In this document: positions 43,123-48,772 of the stretch, in pieces
Layout of the letters: every line of letters begins with the position of its first letter
Numbering within the stretch: position 1 is the stretch's first letter
Assembly: GCA_043196285.1 (NCBI GenBank)
Contig: JBBYJL010000003.1
Coordinates: forward strand, 1 to 48,772
Direction of reading: 5' to 3'
Length of the DNA: 48,772 bases
Source: JAKAFX01 sp043196285
Lineage (GTDB): Archaea > Thermoplasmatota > Thermoplasmata > Thermoplasmatales > Thermoplasmataceae
Translations under genes and position numbers: made by a program
The notes under the pieces: model-generated
What the model was told of the DNA's origin: nothing
Seen by the model: only the letters and a program-made list of their open reading frames with translations
Databases searched by the model: none

Positions 43123-43503
43123 CTAAAGCTTCATGTTTTCATGATCATCCTTTGCTATTTCCCTGAAGCCCATTGTCCCGGCTTCCAATTCTAGAGACTT
43201 TGATCCTGGGCTTGGAATGTTTGCATTAGCTCCCCAGACAATTACTGCAAGATCGAGCAATGCACTGTCCCGCAGGTTTTATTTCCTGATAATTGAGTCA
43301 AAACTGACAGGCTCCTCACCATTTTCTTCGTAGCGACTCAATCCCACACACTCGACGTCGAATGGAATCGCGTTCAATTCCTTTGCAGTCTTCATCACCT
43401 TGCCATTGGAACGAAAATAAACTCTGTCCCAGGATCCACGAATCTCATTGTAACCCATGGACATGCGATCCTGTCCACTTTGGCCTTTTCCTTTGTTATC
43501 CAT
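43123..43503 (-). pseudogene. Gene interrupted by an in-frame TAA
   Basis: An ATG at 43503 opens a 74-residue frame (MDNKGKGQSGQDRMSMGY ... SRYEENGEEPVSFDSIIRK) that stops with TAA at 43279-43281. The same frame continues for 51 coding-like codons (NLRDSALLDLAVIVWGAN ... GFREIAKDDHENMKL) to a TAG at 43123-43125. A TATA-like TTAAATAA sits about 30 bases before the start. Either a 125-residue gene has been cut by one point mutation, or stop read-through occurs, or the 74-residue protein is real and the rest is decay. The family is not recognised. Confidence 0.55.
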
Positions 43504-43647
43504 TCCATAATGTCTCTTATTGTTGGGCCTCCCAGGTTATTTAAGCATCATGTGTCTTCACAATCAGGATATTCTAAAATATCAGTGGATCAGATTCTTG
43601 ATTAATCCTTTACCAAAAGTAAATAATTCTTGTGTGCTTTTTACCCG

Positions 43648-44667
43648 ATGCTTGACACAGACTTCCTTCTTTTTCCTGCCCGAAAAGGGAATAAACATTC
43701 TAATGAAGGATTATTCGAGATATATGGAAAAAAGAGCATTCTGGCCAGGATAGGGAATGGATATCTCCCCGGGTTAGCAGAAGCTGGACAGCGGGATGTA
43801 GAAGAATTGCTTACGGCATCAGGAGCCTTTCCCGATTCGGAAAGAAAACTGGCAGAATCAATATTCAGAAAGTTTAGGCGGAAACCTGAAATCCCGAAGA
43901 TAATGGGGATACTGAACGCTACTCCTGACTCTTTCTTCCCGGGATCAAGAGTGGATCTGAACAACATTAAGTTTATAGACGATTTTCTTGACCAGAAACC
44001 TGACGTTATCGATGTGGGTGGTGAAAGTACACGTCCTGGGAGTGCCAGGATCAATGTGGCTTCTGAGGCTAAAAGGATAATTCCTGTAATAAGGTACTTA
44101 AGAGAATGTACAAACATTCCAGTGTCTGTGGATACAAGAAACCCAGAGACGCTACAGGCTGTTGTAGACCTTGGTGTATCATTTATCAACGACATCTCCG
44201 GTTTCTCTGATGAAAGAATGATAGAACTTGCCGGTAGAAACCGCCTCAAGTGTATTGTAATGCATATGAAAGGCGATCCTTCAACAATGCAGAATGATCC
44301 GAAATACACAGATGTGGTCAGGGATGTGAATTATTTCCTTTTCCATCGTGCATCACGCCTGGTGAGATCCGGTATAAATCCTGAAAACATAATACTTGAT
44401 CCGGGGATAGGCTTTGGCAAGACTTTTGATCATAATCTAGCCCTGCTCAGGAACCTGGACTCAATAAACCTGGGTTTTGAGACTCTGATTGGAGTCTCCA
44501 GAAAAAGTTTCATAGGCGAGTTAACTGGCAGAAATGTCGATTCGAGACTCGCTGGAACCATCGGATCATCAGTTTACCTCATGGAAAAGAAGGTGGATTA
44601 CCTGAGGGTTCATGACGTAAGGGATAACAGAGATGCTCTCTTGGTTTATCGCGCTTTGACCGGATAA
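43648..44667 (+). CDS. folP: Dihydropteroate synthase-like protein
   Basis: About 339 residues with the TIM-barrel dihydropteroate synthase signature: IMGILNATPDSFFPGS, DVIDVGGESTRPGS, PVSVDTRNPETLQAVV, FINDISGF, IVMHMKGDPSTMQ, ILDPGIGFGKT and LIGVSRKSFIGELTGR. It joins 4-aminobenzoate (or a related amine) to a pterin pyrophosphate; in archaea the product may be a folate or methanopterin-like carrier. An N-terminal extension of about 95 residues precedes the barrel. The start is the ATG at 43648, 27 bases after the TATA-like AGTAAATAATT (43616-43626), not the GTG at 43630. Confidence 0.9.
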   Translation: MLDTDFLLFPARKGNKHSNEGLFEIYGKKSILARIGNGYLPGLAEAGQRDVEELLTASGAFPDSERKLAESIFRKFRRKPEIPKIMGILNATPDSFFPGSRVDLNNIKFIDDFLDQKPDVIDVGGESTRPGSARINVASEAKRIIPVIRYLRECTNIPVSVDTRNPETLQAVVDLGVSFINDISGFSDERMIELAGRNRLKCIVMHMKGDPSTMQNDPKYTDVVRDVNYFLFHRASRLVRSGINPENIILDPGIGFGKTFDHNLALLRNLDSINLGFETLIGVSRKSFIGELTGRNVDSRLAGTIGSSVYLMEKKVDYLRVHDVRDNRDALLVYRALTG

Positions 44668-44826
44668 TGAGTTTCCCGACTGCGATTACAAACTCGATCC
44701 TGCAGGGTGAGAGATATTTCCCGAAAAAAGGGCGGACCATTGTCGAATCTATTCAGTAGTTCTAAAATGAGAATATGGTAAGAACGCCCACCAGCTTCAT
44801 CTGAATTTTAGCAGTAAATAGCATGA

Positions 44827-46029
44827 TTATCTTATGTATTCCTTGCCAAGGCTTTCCCTTGCTATTATGAGTTTCATGATCTCTCTCGATCCCTCTGCAA
44901 GCTGGAATGACCGGATGCCCCTTAAAGCCCATTCCTCGGGACAGTCCTTCGAGTACCCATAAGCTCCCTGCCACTGCAATGCATCGTTAATTGCGTCAAA
45001 TGCCCATGTTGTCGAGATAAGTTTTGCGACTGCTATTGCCTTGCTTACCTGAAATCTCGTAAACTTGCAGAATTTCTGTTCCTGATCATAGGTCCAGAGC
45101 GCCTTGTATGCCATTGTCATTGCCGCTTCCATTCTTGCAACATGCCCCGCAAGATCAAACTGCAATCCTTGGTATCTTGCTATAGGCTGTCCAAACGCCT
45201 TTCTCTCCTTCATGTAGTTCATCCCGTTCTCGAGAGAATTCATGGCTGATGCAGCACTAATAACTGATATCAGACCCCTTGCGAATTCGAAACCCTCATG
45301 GACTATGTTGAATCCCCTGTTTAGTGATCCAATCATGTTGGAAGCGGGAACTCTAAGACCATTGATTTTGAAGCTTCCCCAGGAAGATCCTTCCCGGCCC
45401 ATCTCCTCTGTGTAGTTCACTTCAAATTTCCCTTCGGTATATGGTACGAATATCAGTGTGATACCTGCAGTGCCTTTTCCCATGTCGGTTTTGACCACTG
45501 TGACAAATCCTCCGCTCCTTTCCTTTATGTCTCTGATCAGGCTTATGAAAGCTTTCTCCCCTGTGATCAGGAATTCCTTTCCATCGAATGATGAGGTTGT
45601 TGTCATTGAACCTATATCTGATCCGTAATTTGGCTCTGTAGACGCTATTCCAACTATTGATTTTCCCTTTGCCACTCTTGGAAGAAGTGTTGATTTGAGT
45701 TCATCTGTACCATATTTGCTTATTAGGTACGACCATGCATTGTCAACTAGAAATAACACAGGAATAGAGGCCGTTGGATCAGCTCTTGCAATTTCCTCGG
45801 CGGCTATTCCGGTCGTAACTGCATCTGCCCCTATGCCCCCATATTTTTCAGGCACTGTCATGCCGAGCAGATTCATCCTTGCTAGCCCCGTGAAGATTTC
45901 TTCTGGAATCCTCCTGTTCTTTATCATTAAGGGGATTCTGGGTGATATCTCTCTCTTAGCAAATTCTCTGATGGATTCTCTCATCATTTCCTGATCCTGT
46001 GTAAAGCTGTAGTCAAGCATCATTATCAT
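44827..46029 (-). CDS. Acyl-CoA dehydrogenase
   Basis: A 400-residue FAD enzyme oxidising acyl-CoA at C2-C3. Signatures: GMTVPEKYGGIGADAVTTGIAAEEIARADPTASI, ASTEPNYGSDIGSM, GEKAFIS, RKAFGQPIARYQGLQFDLA and the C-terminal LQWQGAYGYSKDCPEEWALRGIRSFQLAEGSREIM, where the Glu of AEGS is the likely catalytic base. A TATA-like ACTATAATTTA at 46046-46056 lies about 22 bases before the ATG, so the message is leaderless. Substrate chain length is unknown; no electron-transfer flavoprotein gene is adjacent. Confidence 0.95.
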   Translation of the reverse strand: MIMMLDYSFTQDQEMMRESIREFAKREISPRIPLMIKNRRIPEEIFTGLARMNLLGMTVPEKYGGIGADAVTTGIAAEEIARADPTASIPVLFLVDNAWSYLISKYGTDELKSTLLPRVAKGKSIVGIASTEPNYGSDIGSMTTTSSFDGKEFLITGEKAFISLIRDIKERSGGFVTVVKTDMGKGTAGITLIFVPYTEGKFEVNYTEEMGREGSSWGSFKINGLRVPASNMIGSLNRGFNIVHEGFEFARGLISVISAASAMNSLENGMNYMKERKAFGQPIARYQGLQFDLAGHVARMEAAMTMAYKALWTYDQEQKFCKFTRFQVSKAIAVAKLISTTWAFDAINDALQWQGAYGYSKDCPEEWALRGIRSFQLAEGSREIMKLIIARESLGKEYIR

Positions 46030-46045
46030 GACTTAATCCCGTGGA

Positions 46046-46056
46046 ACTATAATTTA
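46046..46056 (-). promoter_or_regulatory. TATA box of the acyl-CoA dehydrogenase gene
   Basis: On the minus strand TAAATTATAGT stands about 22 bases before the ATG at 46029, as for leaderless genes elsewhere in the window. Confidence 0.5.
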
Positions 46057-46238
46057 ACTGCCACTTGCTTCAAATGATATAGGAATGATGCTCCGAAACA
46101 ACATGAATTTCCAATCTACCAATCTTCAGTCAGAGACTTGCACATGGAGTTACGGCCTCTTGCGATGCCATTTTGTTCTGATCGTCTTTTGGGGAAAATT
46201 CCTGAGCACTACCTGGCAGCCTGATCCTGGAAATTAAG

Positions 46239-46255
46239 ATCAATATTTTATTGAT
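46239..46255. repeat. Perfect palindrome, 7-bp arms
   Basis: ATCAATA-TTT-TATTGAT is a perfect inverted repeat. It lies about 210 bases upstream of the acyl-CoA dehydrogenase start and 65 bases before the small membrane protein gene, within their divergent region, and could be an operator for either. Confidence 0.4.
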
Positions 46256-46319
46256 ACTGAGAACTTCCAAGCCTAAATACTTATAAATAGTTTTGATTGT
46301 TTACGAAGAGTGATAATCC

Positions 46320-46520
46320 TTGCGCAGAGAAAGTAATAACAGATGGATGAATTATATCATACTGGGTCTCTTGCTTTTTAGTGTGGGAACTGCATTTTCT
46401 ACATATTCCGCATTCCAGAAATCTTCCCCTGGAATACTTCTGGGAACAGTCCTTGCTATACTGGGTGTGGTGCCAATAGCTCTTGCTGTCATGCACATCA
46501 TCCCTCAGTCTGAAGAGTAA
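46320..46520 (+). CDS. Small membrane protein, two helices
   Basis: A 66-residue protein I cannot assign to a family. It has a basic N-terminus MRRESNNRW followed by two hydrophobic segments (MNYIILGLLLFSVGTAFSTY and LLGTVLAILGVVPIALAVMH). The TTG start is supported by GAGTGAT, a Shine-Dalgarno-like sequence, about 7 bases upstream and a TATA box TTATAAAT near 46281-46288. An ATG at 46347 would remove the basic N-terminus. Confidence 0.65.
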   Translation: MRRESNNRWMNYIILGLLLFSVGTAFSTYSAFQKSSPGILLGTVLAILGVVPIALAVMHIIPQSEE

Positions 46521-46529
46521 GGTTATGAT

Positions 46530-46958
46530 TTCCATTAACTATGTTAACATCCACCTTTGGAAGTTGTTATCTCAATGAATTGAGGGGGTGCTTGAACTTC
46601 TCGGGTATAACTCCATATCATCTATCCCGTCCCCTTTCGATTCATAGACTACGTTTTATGCATGACCTGTTTTGCATCTGTTTTACGGCAGGTCACCAAC
46701 CCCATACACACGTCAGAACCCCATTTGCGGTGGAGACCTCATAACTGTTCATCGCCATTTCCACACCATTGTCCGAAGGACTTATGCAGTCATGTGGAAA
46801 AATCACATATTAATATATTTTAGAACTATTTTATTTCCTGGTCCCAATTGAAAATAATCAAACAGGGGACAAGGAGCGGATTCAATCTCTTATTTGCCTT
46901 CGTTATTAACATATTAGATGTAGCTATCGTTACTGGAATAGTTCACTATACCATTGCC
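46530..46958 (-). ncRNA. Gene-free stretch with a possible structured RNA
   Basis: This 429-base gap contains no convincing protein frame. On the minus strand a strong TATA-like AATATATTAATATG (about 46807-46820) is followed by sequence that could fold: GTCC-TTC-GGAC, then a perfect 7-bp inverted repeat TGACCTG/CAGGTCA (46663-46669 and 46689-46695), and CTCAA-TGAA-TTGAG at about 46573. AACCCCAT occurs twice. This may be an unannotated non-coding RNA; I do not see SRP RNA or RNase P RNA signatures. Confidence 0.25.
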
Positions 46959-47921
46959 TTAGATTGAAGTCGAATCGGCAGCAATTTTGGTGAAATCTAT
47001 CCTTGATTTCGACGGATCCTTTGACAGAAGAGCGACTCTACTTTCCCTTCTGTCCGCGGTTAGATGGTAGCCCAGCCTCATTCCAAGGTCCCCCGAAAAG
47101 GAAAGGATTTCTTCATGGGATGGCATATTGTCCTGCGTAAGTCTTGAAATTGATTGCCCAACGTGCACGTACCCCTTGCATTCCACAAAATCCGGATCTG
47201 CTCTGCTGTCAAGGAACTGATACTCATCCAGGAACGGCATGTTTACGCCCTTCACGAGTGTGTGTCTCAGAACGATTCTTGTGTCAAGACTGGGAAGCAG
47301 ATCAATTGTCTTGTTAAAATTTTCCCACGCATTGCCTATGGCTGGATTCAACAGATCGTTGAACACCTGCTTGTTGGGACCTGCTACGGTCACATAAAGC
47401 TGTGTCGGAAGAGGATTAAGTTTTTCAAGCACCATGGGAAGTGTTCCATTTGTGACAAGAAACGTTGAAAAACCTCTCTTCGTAGCCAGCTCTATAAATT
47501 CACCAAGCCTTGTATAAAGGGTGGGCTCACCTGTCAGAGAAATTGCGATGTGCTTCGGATCCTGGGATTCCTCCCACTTTTCTTTTGTTACTTTTGGGTT
47601 TCCCTTAAATCCAGAGAGAAGCTTTTTATGGGCCCTTATTGATTCCTCGAGTATAAACTCCGGATCATCCTCGTCAGATATGTGCATGCTGTCAAACCCC
47701 TGGAATCTCCAGCAAAATGAACAGTTTTCGGTACACGAGTTTACAGCAGGAGTCATCTGAATGCATCTGTGTGACTCGATCCCGTAAAATGTATCCTTGT
47801 AACAGCCATTTCCCCCTGTCATCTCACTCTTTGTCCAGTGACATACTTTCACTGCAGAGTGCTTGCCTACCATTCCGTAATGCTGTTTCTTATAAACCTG
47901 AGCATAAGCGTTTTGCACCAT
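46959..47921 (-). CDS. taw1: Wyosine biosynthesis radical SAM enzyme Taw1
   Basis: Builds the tricyclic 4-demethylwyosine on guanosine-37 of tRNA-Phe from pyruvate and SAM. About 320 residues. Signatures are KVCHWTKSEMTGGNGCYKDTFYGI, the radical SAM motif CTENCSFCW with RCIQMTPA before it, SLTGEPTLYTRLGEFIELA and a C-terminal part with ADPDFVECKGYVHVGQSISRL. The frame is open to 47984, but the ATG at 47921 (MVQNAYAQVYKKQHYGMVG) has a TATA-like AGTTATATATTG (47936-47947) at leaderless spacing. Stand-alone gene. Confidence 0.94.
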   Translation of the reverse strand: MVQNAYAQVYKKQHYGMVGKHSAVKVCHWTKSEMTGGNGCYKDTFYGIESHRCIQMTPAVNSCTENCSFCWRFQGFDSMHISDEDDPEFILEESIRAHKKLLSGFKGNPKVTKEKWEESQDPKHIAISLTGEPTLYTRLGEFIELATKRGFSTFLVTNGTLPMVLEKLNPLPTQLYVTVAGPNKQVFNDLLNPAIGNAWENFNKTIDLLPSLDTRIVLRHTLVKGVNMPFLDEYQFLDSRADPDFVECKGYVHVGQSISRLTQDNMPSHEEILSFSGDLGMRLGYHLTADRRESRVALLSKDPSKSRIDFTKIAADSTSI

Positions 47922-48097
47922 TCGATAAATTTTATCAATATATAACTGTTTTTGATTTGAGTAACAGGTCAGTAGAGTGTGCATCCTATCCGGGATGATA
48001 TCTCTTCTTGAATACGATCTTTCGCAGAGTATATGGTATGAAGTTCTTCTTTCTAAGCTTCTCTCTTTATAATATAGAGAAGAGTTTTGCGTATGCT

Positions 48098-48235
48098 TCA
48101 GATCCCTTTGCGGATCTTGTTCCTCCTGTTCTCTTCCTGGAGTTTGTCCACTATTTTCTTAAGATTCACATATGCTCTCTGGAATTTCTCCATAATTTCC
48201 TGATCCCTTGGTGTTTCTGCTGACAGATAAATCAT
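48098..48235 (-). CDS. Small charged protein, 45 residues
   Basis: A short frame (starts MIYLSAETPRDQEIMEKFQ, ends NRRNKIRKGI) rich in Glu, Lys and Arg, with a heptad-like helical middle (YVNLKKIVDKLQEEN). A TATA box ATTATATAT (48256-48264) is centred 25 bases before the ATG, strong support for expression as a leaderless message. It lies on the same strand as taw1, about 175 bases upstream of it. No family is recognised. Confidence 0.6.
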   Translation of the reverse strand: MIYLSAETPRDQEIMEKFQRAYVNLKKIVDKLQEENRRNKIRKGI

Positions 48236-48581
48236 GTTATTAATATACTGCATTCATTATATATGGATCTTTCGGTTCAAAACGTATGTTCTGACGAAGG
48301 TTAATGCACATTTAACTGACCAGTTACTGATTTGATTTTTTGGGAAGATTTTACAGAATGTTGGAATATATTATCATTCTGCACTCGCTTCCTGTGTCCA
48401 TCCATGTGCGTGGAAAGTAAAGATAAGAAAAGTTTCGTAAGATGATAATGCATATACTTTTACCTTCAAAGAAAAATAGACTCGTTTTATAGAATGGGGG
48501 TTCTAAATCATGTTTCAGATAACCTTAAGAAGATAAAAATATGGTGGAAAATTAATATTATTAAATTTTGTACTTGTTGGT
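48236..48581. other. Gene-free stretch
   Basis: A 346-base region between the 45-residue gene and the thermosome gene, both on the minus strand. It holds the TATA box for the small gene at its left end. Otherwise it is A+T-rich sequence in which I see no convincing reading frame, tRNA or repeat. Confidence 0.4.
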
Positions 48582-48772
48582 TCAGTCCTCGTCTCCGCCT
48601 GCACCGGCACCTGCACCCGGTCCTCCAGGTGGAGTGGACGGCCCCTTGCTGCCTTTTGTTGCTATGACATCGTCTATCCTGAGAATCATCACTGATGCTT
48701 CAGTCGCAGATTCAATAGCCTGCTCACCAACTCTGAGGGGTTCGATAACTCCGACCTTCTCCATGTCCTCAA
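48582..48772 (-). CDS. Thermosome (group II chaperonin) subunit, C-terminus
   Basis: The last ~63 residues of a thermosome subunit; the rest lies beyond the right edge. The diagnostic C-terminus reads VGVIEPLRVGEQAIESATEASVMILRIDDVIA, followed by a flexible Gly/Pro/Ala-rich tail (PGGPGAGAGAGGDED) that ends in acidic residues rather than the GGMGGM of many homologues. The subunit builds the eight-fold double-ring folding chamber that receives clients from prefoldin (pfdA is also in this window). Confidence 0.93.
   Translation of the reverse strand, partial: EDMEKVGVIEPLRVGEQAIESATEASVMILRIDDVIATKGSKGPSTPPGGPGAGAGAGGDED

Noticed and set aside
43641..44309. 222-codon minus-strand frame
   Set aside because: Antisense to folP, whose motifs are complete.
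46740..46800. C/D-box sRNA on the minus strand
   Set aside because: A near C box (GCGATGA) and a CTGA follow each other, but the D' and C' boxes are not present and the match to the C box is imperfect.
46530..46958. SRP RNA or RNase P RNA
   Set aside because: The gap is long enough, but I see neither the helix-8 GGAA-loop region of SRP RNA nor the P4 core of RNase P RNA.
48008..48223. 71-codon plus-strand frame
   Set aside because: Antisense to the 45-residue gene that has a correctly spaced TATA box; Phe-rich translation typical of a reversed A+T-rich gene.
1..48772. CRISPR array or prophage
   Set aside because: No series of regularly spaced direct repeats and no capsid, integrase or terminase-type gene is visible.

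Overview
The window is archaeal and almost certainly from a member of the Thermoplasmatales (Thermoplasma/Ferroplasma/Cuniculiplasma-type acidophiles). The archaeal core genes include tRNA-splicing endonuclease, uS2, eL15, replication factor C large subunit, Pop5-like RNase P protein, ABCE1, archaeosine tRNA-guanine transglycosylase, Taw1, prefoldin alpha, FtsY, geranylgeranyl reductase and a thermosome subunit. Many genes carry a TATA box about 24-28 bases upstream of the start codon, i.e. leaderless mRNAs, often with GTG or TTG starts. Internal genes of operons use GGAG/GTGAT Shine-Dalgarno sequences. Base composition looks moderate (mid-40s % GC by eye, not computed). The layout is compact and mostly housekeeping.

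Layout. 1-0.6 kb: 3' part of an insertion sequence. 0.65-2.1 kb: small GTPase plus endA. 2.1-9.5 kb, minus strand: S2/hydrolase/thioesterase operon, DUF302, GMP synthase PP-loop subunit, an Lrp-domain/membrane protein/NicO-like cluster, then cbiA-hisS. 9.6-14.8 kb: Fur, a polysaccharide flippase, rfcL, pop5, eL15 and a GNAT. 14.8-16.3 kb: tRNA-Ser(UGA) followed by a graveyard of transposase-like remnants. 16.3-18.4 kb: a DtxR-type repressor with a His-rich NicO-like metal transporter and a palindromic operator. 18.6-22.5 kb: lineage-type unknowns, MarC, a decayed small gene and a methyltransferase. 22.6-24.6 kb: UDP-sulfoquinovose synthase facing a sugar-phosphate nucleotidyltransferase. 24.8-27.6 kb: an overlooked 51-residue gene, an Lrp regulator, an AhpD/CMD-like protein and a TDT-type anion channel. 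27.8-30.3 kb: pgk-pfdA-ftsY. 30.3-35.8 kb: XRE regulator, MFS, DsrE, geranylgeranyl reductase, EamA and an unknown. 36-42.9 kb, minus strand: DUF6015, ABCE1, TgtA and a UvrD-nuclease fusion. 43-48.8 kb: a stop-interrupted gene, folP, acyl-CoA dehydrogenase, small genes, taw1 and the C-terminus of a thermosome subunit.

Themes. Translation and tRNA maturation run through the window (endA, hisS, tgtA, taw1, ABCE1, two ribosomal proteins, pop5). Surface glycan and lipid synthesis is represented by the sulfosugar pair, the flippase and geranylgeranyl reductase. Metal handling appears as Fur, DtxR, two NicO-like proteins and CbiA. The most unusual observations are: a TgtA that keeps the zinc-ligand histidine but has lost all three zinc cysteines; two small genes whose disruption can be read base by base (an 8-bp tandem duplication and an in-frame TAA); two convincing short genes under 60 codons with their own TATA boxes; and start codons that move substantially once TATA spacing is considered. 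I did not find a CRISPR array, a defence island or an obviously new multi-gene system.
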